A program made the position numbers and the translations under genes. From NCBI GenBank assembly GCA_963786155.1, contig CAWAXW010000006.1:2790001-2854000 (forward strand): a stretch of DNA of 64,000 nucleotides, given 5' to 3'. Below are positions 9,670-18,315 of the stretch, one piece after another; positions within the stretch are counted from its first letter, which is position 1, and the number at the start of each line of letters is the position of its first letter. A model generated the notes under the pieces. It was not told the DNA's origin. It ran no database searches and saw nothing but the letters and a program-made list of their open reading frames with translations. The DNA comes from CAWAXW01 sp963786155. Its GTDB lineage: Bacteria > Actinomycetota > CADDZG01 > WHSQ01.

Positions 9670-10711
9670 CTAGAGGAAGGCTCCGCCTCGCAGGCGCAGG
9701 TTCTTGTAGAGCATCTGCTGGATCCGGTCGCGGATCTCGTCGGCGAGGTCGAAGACGAGCATCTTGTCGTCCGCCGCATCCTCCGGGTAGGTGTCCATCG
9801 GGATGGGCTCGCCGAACTCGATCAGCCACCGGGACGGCAAGGGGACCGCTCCGAGGGGGCCGAGCAAGGGGAAGGTCGGAGTGATCGGGAAGTACGGGTA
9901 GCCGAGCATCCGGGCGAGCCCCTTGGCGTTGCCGATCATCGGATAGGCCTCCTCGGCCCCCACGATGGCAACCGGGATGATCGGGACCCGGGCGCGCAAT
10001 GCCACTTCCATGAAGCCCCCGCGTCCGAAACGTTGCAAGCGGTAGCGCTCGCGCCAGCCCTTGCCCACGCCCTTGTACCCCTCCGGGAACACGCCAACGA
10101 GCTCACCTCGGCGAAGCAGCTCGTAGGTGTCCTCGTCGCAAGCGAGGACGTTTCCGGTCTTCCGGGCCAACGGTCCGACGAAGGGGAGCTGGAACACGAG
10201 GTCGGCGCCGACGTTGCGCAGGGGCCGGCCCTGCGGGTGCTGCTTGGCGATGATCGACTGCAACACGGCAGCGTCGAGAGCGACCGTTCCCGAGTGATTG
10301 GCGACCACGAGCGCAGGGCCCTCCGGCGGAATGCGAGTGATGCCGAGGGTCCGGATGCGAAAGTAGGTCTCGAACATCTTGCTCGCGATGGGAAGCAGGA
10401 TCTCGCGCGCCAACTCTGGGTCGTAGCCGAAATCATCCACCGGGTAGTCGCCGCTCATACGACGTTTCACGAAGTCGGCGAGGCGCGCCAGCGGGTCGGT
10501 CGCCGTCGGAGATGACGATCGAGCCTCCTCCGGCTTGGGCGAGTTGGAAGGATGCGCCGCTATCGTATCGACCGCGTGCACGCGGCAGTACTCGGAGCCG
10601 TCGATCGAGAGGTTGCGACAGGGCCGGCCCGACGAGGTCGTGGCCCGGCACTTGGCGCGGGACTCGGTCCCACGCCGCCGGTCGATACTGGATTATCTCG
10701 GCATCGGCCAT
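9670..10711 (-). CDS. PlsC-like acyltransferase with N-terminal Cys/His motif, frameshifted
   Basis: Lysophospholipid acyltransferase-type enzyme of membrane lipid synthesis. Motif I NHSGTVALD and motif III FPEGYKG are clear. The uninterrupted frame starts at about 10581, but upstream in the same frame the sequence reads AKCRATTSSGRPC..GSEYCRVH, a Cys/Cys/Cys/His motif likely to bind zinc, and a further one-base shift near 10665-10680 joins it to an ATG at 10711 that overlaps the stop of the galE2-like gene (TGATG). The order galE2-like then plsC-like matches mycobacterial Rv0501-Rv0502. Role of the Cys/His extension unknown. Confidence 0.82.
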
Positions 10712-11757
10712 CACACCGTCTCCCGTTCGGTTTCGGCGCGCTGCATGAGGTGATCCATCAGATCCCGTTCCCAGCTCGGGCGCCCCTCACGCTCATCCGC
10801 GACATCGGTGCGTCCATCTCTCAGGTCCAGCAAGCTCTGCTCGGTCGTGTACCGAGGAGCGAAACCCAGGATGCTCTTCGCCCTCTGCGTGTCTACCACA
10901 CGCCCAAACAGGATCAGCCGCAATTGGTCCGTGGGGAAGTCGACCAAGCCGAACCTACGCATCACTCCCGCCGCCCCTTGAGCGGCCGGCAAGAGCAGCG
11001 GGAGCTCGAGGCGGCCGAGCAGTCTGATCGCTTTGGACAGATAGACGACACCGTCTCCCGCGAGATTGAAGATCCCCTTGGTCTCGCAGTTGATCGCCTT
11101 GTAGAAACCTTCGACCGCATCGGCCTCGTGCAAGAACTGGAGGCGCGGGTCGAACCCGAGCGCGGTCGGGATCACGGGGAGGCCCAGGTAGTTGGTCATG
11201 CTGGTCGTGACCGTCGGCCCCACCACGTTCTGCGTGCGCAGGATGATCAGGTTCACGTCCGGGCGCCGGCGACCGAAGTCGCGCGTGTACGTCTCGGCCT
11301 CGGCGCAGTCCTTGCCGTATCCGGCTAGTTGCACCTGCCGGGCGCCGTAGTCCTCCGCGATGATGGAGGGCTCGTGGGGACTCGAGCCGTAGATCGCGGT
11401 CGAGGACTTCACCACGACGGTCTTGAGCTGCGATGCCCTTTGAGCGGCCGCCAGCAGCTGCATCGTGCCTATGACGTTGTTCTCTTTCATCTGGGAGCGG
11501 CCACCGACCCGGGCCGGGCTCGACGCGATATTCGTGTGAACGAGGGTGTCGACCCCGGTCGAATCGAGGACGCGCGCGATGAGCGGATTGCCGATATCCG
11601 CTCGGACGAACTCGAAGTTCTTGATCGAAATCGGGGGTTCCTCTACGTCGACTCCGACGACGCTCTCGACATCCTCGGCGTCCTCGAGTCGCTTAGCCAA
11701 GCGCAAGCCGAGGAACCGAGAGACACCCGTGATGAGGACCCGCTTCTTGGATTCCAT
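10711..11757 (-). CDS. NAD-dependent epimerase/dehydratase-like extended SDR (galE2-like)
   Basis: Extended short-chain dehydrogenase, nucleotide-sugar epimerase type; the real substrate is unknown. The nucleotide-binding motif is ITGVSRFLG (GxxxxxG). At the catalytic position the sequence is GYGKDCAEAE, so the usual YxxxK has Cys at the Lys position. The start is ATG 11757 with GGAGGTGA just upstream; the long N-terminal extension to 12099 belongs to a shadow of the SAM hydrolase gene. Neighbours (HTH, bS22, PlsC-like) reproduce the mycobacterial Rv0500A-Rv0502 order. Confidence 0.83.
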   Translation of the reverse strand: MESKKRVLITGVSRFLGLRLAKRLEDAEDVESVVGVDVEEPPISIKNFEFVRADIGNPLIARVLDSTGVDTLVHTNIASSPARVGGRSQMKENNVIGTMQLLAAAQRASQLKTVVVKSSTAIYGSSPHEPSIIAEDYGARQVQLAGYGKDCAEAETYTRDFGRRRPDVNLIILRTQNVVGPTVTTSMTNYLGLPVIPTALGFDPRLQFLHEADAVEGFYKAINCETKGIFNLAGDGVVYLSKAIRLLGRLELPLLLPAAQGAAGVMRRFGLVDFPTDQLRLILFGRVVDTQRAKSILGFAPRYTTEQSLLDLRDGRTDVADEREGRPSWERDLMDHLMQRAETERETV

Positions 11758-11762
11758 CTGTG

Positions 11763-12585
11763 TCACCTCCGTGCCGGGCCCACGATAACCGTTGACCCGG
11801 TGTGGGCTCGCAGCTTGGCTCCAGCGTTGCCTCTGTTGATCGCGAGCGACAGGTGACGATAGGAGTCGATGACCAACACGAAATGTCCCGGCTCGACGTC
11901 GTCGAAGGTCCCGACGAACGGAACGTTGAGGCGGTGGCCTTCCAGACGGACCTCGAGCAGATTCCCCAACTCGATGCCTACCTCCTCGAGCCTGGCGAGA
12001 TTCAGATTGAGCTGAAGGTTGCCGAAGCGGTCCAGCTGCAGGACCTCGGCGTGTAGATGATCGTCGTGGACCCATGCATTGGGGATCTCGAGCTGGCACG
12101 AGGTCGTCGCCGGCGATCGCCGAAGCCCAACTCGGATACCTCCACTCCGTTGGCTATATGCGCGGCCGCTGGACTGAAGATGTCGCGCCCATGAAATGTC
12201 TTGGAGATCGGGGTGAGCATGAACCGCTCGTCGGTGATGCAGATGGCTTGCTTGACTCCTCCGGTCGCTTCAATCGCGGGTACGAGCAGGCCGTTGTCGG
12301 GGCCGACGAAGAAGTGCCCCTCGTAGGTTTCGACGGCTACGGCTTTCCTGTCCGAGCCCGACCTTGGGATCGACCACGGCGAGATGAACCGATTCGGGCA
12401 GATAGGCAACCGTCTGCTCGAGCGACGACGGCCCCCTGGCGCACGTCGTGCGGCGAGATGTTGTGGTGGATATCGACGATCCGCACGTGGCGCGCGAGCA
12501 ACAGCATCACGCCATGGCACACGCCAACGAATTCGTCCTGGAGACCGTAGTCGGACAGGAACGTAATGATGTCCCGCTTCTTCAC
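11763..12585 (-). CDS. SAM hydrolase (SAM hydroxide adenosyltransferase, DUF62), three frameshifts
   Basis: Family that hydrolyses S-adenosylmethionine to adenosine and methionine. The N-terminal signature FLSDYGLQDEFVGVCHGV is clear; further pieces are VAYLPESVHLAVVDPKVG, YEGHFFVGPDNGLLVPA and the C-terminal barrel DRFGNLQLNLNLARLEE...GHFVLVIDS. These lie in three frames, with breaks near 12440, 12355 and 12095. The rejoined length (about 270 residues) fits the family. GTG start at 12585. It lies 29 bases after the bS22 gene and 5 bases before the galE2-like gene. Confidence 0.83.
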
Positions 12586-12614
12586 GGGCCCAGTGCCTCG
12601 CAAGGCACGAGTGG

Positions 12615-12716
12615 TTACTTACCCTGTTGGCGCCGCTGCCAGCGCGTCTTCTTCAGCATCTTCCGATGCTTCTTCTTACGCATCTTCTTGCGGCGCTTCT
12701 TTACCAGTGACGGCAC
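12615..12716 (-). CDS. Ribosomal protein bS22-like (AURKAIP1/COX24 domain), 33 residues
   Basis: Extremely basic 33-residue frame starting GTG (12716), MPSLVKKRRKKMRKKKHRKM, continuing LKKTRWQRRQQGK and ending TAA (12615-12617). Length and sequence match the bS22 proteins bound to the small subunit of mycobacterial ribosomes (Rv0500B type). An AGGGAG Shine-Dalgarno sequence lies 5 bases before the GTG. It sits between the Clp1-like kinase and SAM hydrolase genes, close to the excisionase-like HTH and galE2-like genes as in mycobacteria. Confidence 0.9.
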   Translation of the reverse strand: MPSLVKKRRKKMRKKKHRKMLKKTRWQRRQQGK

Positions 12717-12729
12717 GTTTACTCCCTAC

Positions 12730-13628
12730 TTACTCGGTGCTGAACAACTCTCGGAGGTGAACAGGGCCCTTCGAGCGACCCTCTGTGTCGATGCGGATAG
12801 ATCCGAGGCGCAGACCTCGAACGCCCTCCGTGATCGGTGAGACCATCCGCAAGAAGTCCTCTTTCTCATCGTATTCGAGAACTCCGATGCCCACGCACGA
12901 CCCCCGGCCGTCCTCCATGCCTACGACCAGCGAGTCGAAGAGCCCCGCGTCGAACTCAGGGGGTGGAGCGGGCATGAACACCGTAGGTCGCACCCGCCAG
13001 CGAGACGTCTTTTCGGCGAAATAGGCCGCGAATTGCTCCTCGCGGTAGGTCATGCGCTCCTCGACGGTCCGTTCCACGACCTGGGGCGAGACCGGCAGCT
13101 CAAACACCGTTGCCTCGGTGAATCGCTGAGCCACGCCGACGATCAATTCGAGATCGCCCCCGTGCTCGAAGGCAACGACCGCCTTCGGAGCCACCGCATC
13201 CATCTTGAAGTACTTCAGCATCTGGCCCTCGAGCCCCGAAACGGACGAGGTCGTATCGACCACGATCAGGCGCCTGCCGTCCGCCCGAGCCCTGGCAACC
13301 AGCTTGCCGGTCCCCATCACCATGGGAAGGAGGTGCCGATTCGGGTCGAGATCGAGCCCACGAAGGCCAAGGCGTCGGCGACCCTCAAGGACTCCCGGCT
13401 CAGCTCGGTCGCCGGGTCTATCAGCTTCAGCCCAACGGTGGTGGGCGGGCCAACGGTCGATTGGCTCACGTCGGCATCGACGAGCGCGCCCGGTATCCCC
13501 GCTGCCGCAGCGCGCTTGAGTATCTCGATACCGAACGTCGTCTTCCCCGAATCGATCCCGCCCAGCAAGAACACCACGCCGGGATCGGCGAGAAGACGTT
13601 CGTATACCTGCTCGAGTTCGTCGGTCAT
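12730..13628 (-). CDS. Clp1/Grc3-like P-loop protein (candidate polynucleotide 5'-kinase), frameshifted
   Basis: ATP-binding protein resembling the CLP1 P-loop family, which includes RNA 5'-hydroxyl kinases. Walker A is LGGIDSGKTT and the following DADVSQSTVGPPTTVGLK fits the Clp1-type Walker A' region. One frame ends near 13317; after a one-base shift near 13330-13350 the protein continues NRHLLPMVMGTGKL...LIVVDTTSSVSGLEGQML to 12730. About 298 residues. It lies 13 bases upstream of the bS22 gene, hinting at an RNA- or ribosome-related role; activity is inference. Confidence 0.72.
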
Positions 13629-13653
13629 GCCAGCCGCTGCCTTTCAAACAAAA

Positions 13654-13676
13654 AGACCGTCCCCAAGGGACGGTCT
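13654..13676 (-). terminator. Rho-independent terminator of the HTH gene
   Basis: Perfect 10-base arms AGACCGTCCC and GGGACGGTCT with a 3-base loop; read on the minus strand the hairpin is followed by TTTTTGTTTG. It lies just after the stop of the excisionase-like HTH gene and separates it from the Clp1-like gene. Confidence 0.9.
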
Positions 13677-13697
13677 GTTCTTGACCCCTGTGGGTTG

Positions 13698-13910
13698 CTA
13701 GCCCGCGTCCATGTAGCGATCTTGGAGGTACTTGCGGACATCTTCTTCCCAGATGCGATAGCTGCGTCCGACGCGCAGTCCGGGGAGCTGACCGGAGTTC
13801 ACCAATCTATACACCGTCATGTTCGAGACCCTCAGCCGCCTTGCGACCTCGGATACCGTCATCAGATTCCCCGTCGCCATCGATTCGGATCCGCGCTCTC
13901 CTTCGACCAT
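13698..13910 (-). CDS. Excisionase-family helix-turn-helix DNA-binding protein
   Basis: 70-residue MerR/excisionase-type winged helix: MTVSEVARRLRVSNMTVYRL followed by GQLPGLRVGRSYRI and the helix WEEDVRKYLQDRY. This is the typical small actinobacterial HTH found upstream of bS22 (Rv0500A type). An internal ATG (13880, MATGNLMTV) is an alternative start. A strong terminator follows the gene. It is a housekeeping-context regulator, not evidence of a phage. Confidence 0.87.
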   Translation of the reverse strand: MVEGERGSESMATGNLMTVSEVARRLRVSNMTVYRLVNSGQLPGLRVGRSYRIWEEDVRKYLQDRYMDAG

Positions 13911-14002
13911 GAGTGCCGAAGTATAGCGGCATAGCTTGATCTGCTACTAGTCCCCTGCCGATCGATGGCCGCGGAGTGGGCTCGGCCGGGCCGCAGAGCA
14001 AA

Positions 14003-14776
14003 CTACGAAGCGAGTAGTTGGGCAACGAATCGCCACGCGGGCTCGTACAGACGAGGCGGGCGATTGTCGTCCATGGGGATCACGATCACGTCCTTGTTCT
14101 CGGCTGCGGCGACCGCCAACGCGGGATCGTTGATGTCCATCACTGCGATAGCCGGTATGCCGCCGCGATAGCGGCCCCCGCGAAGCCATGGTCTCCAAGA
14201 ACGAGGTCCGGCCACTGTCCGTCATCGAGCAGTGCCTCCATCGGTGCCGACGAGTGTGTGTGACGCAGATTGCCCCAGTCCGCGAGGCAGCCCACCCCGC
14301 CGATGTACCGGACCTCCGAGTAGCGACTGGACCCAATGGAGAGGCGGTCGCCTTCGCGCAGGCGTATCGGCTTCCCGCCGGCATCGCGGAACGCCTCGAG
14401 GATCCGCATGTGGAACTCGAGAACACCAGTCGGGTGGCCGGTGGCCGCTAGCAGGGTCGCGCCCCGAGAGGCCTCGGCTCTTCAAACGCTCGCCCGCTGC
14501 ACTCAGGGCCGCAACGGTCTTCTCCGGGTCGATTAGGTCGTCACACGAGACGTCCGCGATGTCGGCCGGGCACCCCGTGATCTCCCCTACGAACGACAGG
14601 ATCTCTTGCGCCGTATACCTTTCGATCCCGGGTATCCCGAAGCGGGCCTCGACGTCGTCATCGAGCATCGAGTGGATCTTGGCGATGTTCTTGGAGCGGG
14701 GATGCGACTGGTGAGCGCCGGTGATGCCGGCGGCCACGAGCGCATCCCGGACCTCGGACGGGCTCAGCGGGGACAT
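14003..14776 (-). CDS. Actinobacterial phosphatase-like protein, two frameshifts
   Basis: Resembles a phosphatase-annotated actinobacterial family of about 260 residues. Pieces in order: HQSHPRSKNIAKIHSM, then after a shift near 14460 ATLLAATGHPTGVLEFHMRI, YIGGVGCLADWG, DLVLGDHGFAGAAIAA, and after a shift near 14170 GIPAIAVMDINDPALAVAA and RPPRLYEPAWRFVAQLL. ATG start at 14776, divergent from the SDR gene. Exact substrate unknown; annotation is by remembered family resemblance. Confidence 0.65.
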
Positions 14777-14815
14777 GGCAGCATGCTAATGGCACATACA
14801 CAGGAGGCGAACACC

Positions 14816-15625
14816 ATGAGCGTTGAGATCTTCTCTCTGGCCGGCAAGACCGCCATCGTCACGGGAGCGTCGAGAGGCATCGGCCGCGCGATCGCACTGG
14901 GATTCGCCCGCGCTGGCGCGGATGTTGCCGTGGCTGCGCGTAGCAAGGACGATCTCGACACCTTGGTCAAAGAGATCGACCAGGAGGGACGCAAGGCGAT
15001 CGCCGTCCCCACCGACGTCACCGTGCGTGACGACATCGCGGCCCTCGTCGACAAGACCGTCGAGGAGTTCGGCCGCCTCGACATCATGGTGAACAACGCC
15101 GGAGGGTCTCGCTTCATGTCGCCTGTTCTCGGTCTGCGTCCAGAAGGATGGGATAAGAGCCTCGCTCTCAATCTCGATTCCGTTTTCCACGGCACCCAGC
15201 TCGCGGCGCAAGCAATGGTCGACAACGGCAAGGGGTCGATCATCCAGATGGCATCGGTTGCGGGTATCGAGGGCGCGCCGGGTCTGTCGTTCTACTCCGC
15301 GGCTAAGGGCGGCGTGCGCCTGTTCACGCAGGCGATCGCCAAAGAGCTCGGCGGGTCGAACATCCGAGTCAACTCCATCGCGCCGGGATGGGTGCACACC
15401 GACCTCAACGCACCGCTGTTCGCAGACGAAGGAGTCCGCAAGGGGGCCGAGGACATGGTCCCCCTCGGTCGCATCGCCGACCCAGAAGAGATCGTCGGCG
15501 CAGCCATCTTCCTCGCGTCCGACGCGTCCTCCTACGTAACCGGATCAACGATCGTCGTAGACGGCGGCCAGACGATAAAATTCCGGTTTCGCAGGCGACG
15601 CCTCTCAGCGGGGGGCGGCGCCTAG
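14816..15625 (+). CDS. Short-chain dehydrogenase/reductase (FabG-like)
   Basis: Classical SDR, NAD(P)-dependent oxidoreductase. TGASRGIG cofactor motif, NNAGG, catalytic Ser in QMASVAG and YSAAK (YxxxK) are all present; C-terminal signature SSYVTGSTIVVDGGQ. ATG 14816 with CAGGAGGCG upstream. The family normally ends a few residues after VVDGGQ, so the Arg/Gly-rich tail to 15625 may reflect a small frameshift; it overlaps the stop of the convergent protease gene. Substrate unknown. Confidence 0.85.
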   Translation: MSVEIFSLAGKTAIVTGASRGIGRAIALGFARAGADVAVAARSKDDLDTLVKEIDQEGRKAIAVPTDVTVRDDIAALVDKTVEEFGRLDIMVNNAGGSRFMSPVLGLRPEGWDKSLALNLDSVFHGTQLAAQAMVDNGKGSIIQMASVAGIEGAPGLSFYSAAKGGVRLFTQAIAKELGGSNIRVNSIAPGWVHTDLNAPLFADEGVRKGAEDMVPLGRIADPEEIVGAAIFLASDASSYVTGSTIVVDGGQTIKFRFRRRRLSAGGGA

Positions 15626-16806
15626 TGGGTGCAGTCGCCTGTTGATACGGCTTCTGTGCGTTGTGAGCCGCGCTCTATCTCGTCGGCTACCTCTCGGCCG
15701 GTAAGCGCGTAGCCGGCGTCTTGGTCCGTCGTCGACGCGGCGAACACGACTCCTGCGCACGTCGCCGTTCGGTAAGCACGAACGGGCCTCCGGAGTCGCC
15801 CTCGCGGACGGCCGCTCGCAGCTCGTACACCTCGCGCTCGACCTCGCCTCGCCCGTAGATGTCGCGCCCGATCGCCTCGAAGCGGGCCTGCACCGCGGCG
15901 CGCCGGGCCACCAACTCACCTTCGCGGGCACCGGGGTAGCCGAGGGTCGCTCCCACTTCGCCTCGGTCGTAGGAGGTCGCGTCCAGCTCGAGGACCGGGC
16001 CGGACAACGATCCATCCAACCGGACGATGGCGATGTCGGTGCGATCGTCGAAGAGCACAACGGAGCCGTCCGCCTCCTCCCCGGACGTCGTCGTGACGTT
16101 GACCTCGTCCCCGCCTGCGACGACATGGGCGTTGGTCACGATGATGCCCGGCGCCGCGATCCAGCCCGTCCCGAGCTGAGTGCCGCCGCAGGCCGGCACG
16201 ACCACGCGCACGGTCGAGTCCTCGGCCGCTTGCCGCGGCGCTGCGAGCCTCCCGGTTCGAGGGCAGCTCCACCGGAGGCGCGAGGGCGCGTGGAAGACCC
16301 GCGAACACCTGGGGGAACCCGGAGGTATTGATGTATTGCTGTAGATAGGAGAGGACATCTGGAGGTCGCGGCATCACATCGTTCATCCACTGAAGGATCT
16401 GTGACCGGCGGAGGTTGGCCGAAACAGGTCTGACCGACCCTCCCACCAGCAACGAGCCGACGAGCCAGAAGGCAATGAGTGTGACGGCAACACCGAAGCC
16501 CGAACCGAACCCCTTGTTCGCGCGTTGGGCACTCTCGTGGGTGACCTTCTGACCAAATCGATGCCCCAGGATGTACCCGGCGGCTTGCCCCAGGGACAGG
16601 AAAACGAATACGACCAGCAGCGAGATGAGTGCCGCGCTCGTACCGGCCTGATCGGTGAAGACCGACGCTATGCGGGGGCCGAGCGCGATGCCGAGCACGA
16701 GGCCTAGGAATCCGAAACCCAGTTCGAGGAACTGACCGACGAATCCCTTGCGCCACCCTCGGTACGCGGCCAGCGCGCAGAGGGCGATGACGATGACATC
16801 CACCAA
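15622..16806 (-). CDS. MarP-like membrane serine protease (CvpA domain + trypsin-like domain), several frameshifts
   Basis: N-terminal CvpA-type membrane domain of about four spans (VIVIALCALAAYRGWRKGF onward) followed by an extracytoplasmic trypsin-like protease, the architecture of MarP (Rv3671c), needed for acid resistance in mycobacteria. Catalytic His is in VTNAHVVAGG, Asp in DRTDIAIVRLD, Ser in REGDSGGPFVL. Frameshifts near 16250, 15765 and 15745 are needed; the restored tail reads VVFAASTTDQDAGYALTGRE and ends ...GDCTH at TAG 15622-15624. Start is TTG 16806 or GTG 16803, directly after the upstream membrane protein gene. Confidence 0.82.
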
Positions 16807-17190
16807 TCAGTCGACCCCCAAGCCGGTCTGTAACGCGCGGAACGTGAGCCCGAAGATCACCAACGCGCCGAAACCGAACACGACCCAGGCCAGGCTCTCG
16901 TTCTTCTTCGAAACGCGGTGGGCGACGACCAGGACCGCCAGGGGGAAGAGCCCGCCATACACGTAGTGCAACCACTCGGGCCCGTTCGATTGCGGCCGTC
17001 CGTCCGTGAACAGGTAGAGGATCCCGCCGATCAGGATCTGGATTCCGAGGATCACCTGAGCCGCGGCCACGACGTTCCAGAAGAAGTCGCCAGGCGACTT
17101 GTTGCGGATGAACGAAACGAGCGACCACAGCGCGAGCAGCGCAAAGAACGTCGGGATCGCATAGGCGACGAAGCGATGGACGTTGACCAT
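16807..17190 (-). CDS. Four-span membrane protein of unknown function
   Basis: 127 residues beginning MVNVHRFVAYAIPTFFALLA, with about four hydrophobic segments and charged loops (IRNKSPGDF, HRVSKKNES). ATG 17190 overlaps the apparent TAA of the acuC gene (TAATG), and its stop abuts the protease start, so it belongs to the ALDH-acuC-marP transcription unit. No family recognised. Confidence 0.75.
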   Translation of the reverse strand: MVNVHRFVAYAIPTFFALLALWSLVSFIRNKSPGDFFWNVVAAAQVILGIQILIGGILYLFTDGRPQSNGPEWLHYVYGGLFPLAVLVVAHRVSKKNESLAWVVFGFGALVIFGLTFRALQTGLGVD

Positions 17191-18311
17191 TAGCCGCTGC
17201 CAGGAGGTGCAGGGCGGGGAGCGCTGCATCGAGCACTTCGGAGACCGAACGTTCGAGCTGGTCCCGATAGCTGCGGGAAACCTCGCCGGGGGCCGGTCTT
17301 CCAGCCATTGCTCGGGGATCGTGTCGGCGGCGGCGCACATCTCTGCGAAGTGGATCGTCCAGATGCGGGGGACGATGTCGGCGAACTGGTAGCCCCCGCC
17401 CCCGGTCCCGACCCAGCGGTCACTGCAATGCTCGTGAACGACTTCGTGGATCAGGCGAGCCATGCGCGGATACGCCGCCATCGTGAGCCCCAGGTTGGCG
17501 AGCGGATCGCCCGTGATGCGTGTCCCCGCCCAATTGGGTGAGCATCACGTCCGGGCGAAAGGCTCGCGCTGCCTCGCCTAAGACCTTCTCCAGAGCCCAG
17601 AGGTAGTCGTCGTCGCCCGTTAGGGGCATCAGCGGGACGTTGATCGCCGTTCCCCGGGCGCTTCCCTTTCCGAGCTCGTCTTCGAAGCCCGTTCCGGGAT
17701 AGAGGTAACGGCCGGACTGATGGAACGAGATCGTCAGCACGCGCGGATCGTCGTAGAAGATCCATTGCACGCCGTCGCCGTGGTGCACGTCCACATCGAG
17801 GTAGAGAACGCGCCAGCTCGGCTCGAGCTCCAGGATCTTGCAGATCGCTACGGCCGGATCGTTGTAGATGCAGAACCCGGACGCCTCCCGTCGGCGCGCA
17901 TGATGGAGACCCCCCGCCGGGTTGAAGGCGTGTTCCACCTCTCCCTTGGTCACGAGCTCGGCTGCGGTGATCGATGCTCCGCATACCGCACCCGCGGCGG
18001 CATGCATCCCATCGAAGATCGGATCGTCCGGGGTTCCAAGGCCGAACTCGAGACCCATCGAAGGCTCCATCGTCTTGTCGTCGAGGGCCTTGACCGCGTT
18101 GACGAAGTCCACGTCGTGGGCCGCCAGGATCTCGGAGTCGGTGGCAGATCGCGACGAGATCGTCTTCACGTGAGGCGAGGTCAACGAGTTGCAGCTTCTC
18201 GAGGTTGTCGTAGGTGCCTAGCACCCTCTCGGGTCTCAGAGGATGGTGTGAGCCGAAGTCGTAGGCCTTGGCGATGTCCTCGACGCGCACGAGCGCGACC
18301 GAGCCACTCAC
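17189..18311 (-). CDS. acuC: AcuC-type histone deacetylase family protein, several frameshifts
   Basis: Zinc-dependent deacetylase family, bacterial AcuC group, which removes acetyl groups from acetyl-CoA synthetase in some species. Catalytic core pieces: YLDVDVHHGDGVQWIF (zinc Asp/His), SGFCIYNDPAVAICK, TISFHQSGRYLYPGTG. The N-terminus YDFGSHHPLRPERV is typical. Frames break near 18170, 17545 and 17290; the last piece reads YRDQLERSVSEVLDAALPAL. GTG start at 18311, just after the aldehyde dehydrogenase stop. Confidence 0.85.
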
Positions 18312-18315
18312 GGAT

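Noticed and set aside
13698..13910. Excisionase-like protein as evidence of an integrated phage or plasmid
   Set aside because: Neighbours are housekeeping genes in an order shared with mycobacteria; no integrase, att site or phage gene is present.
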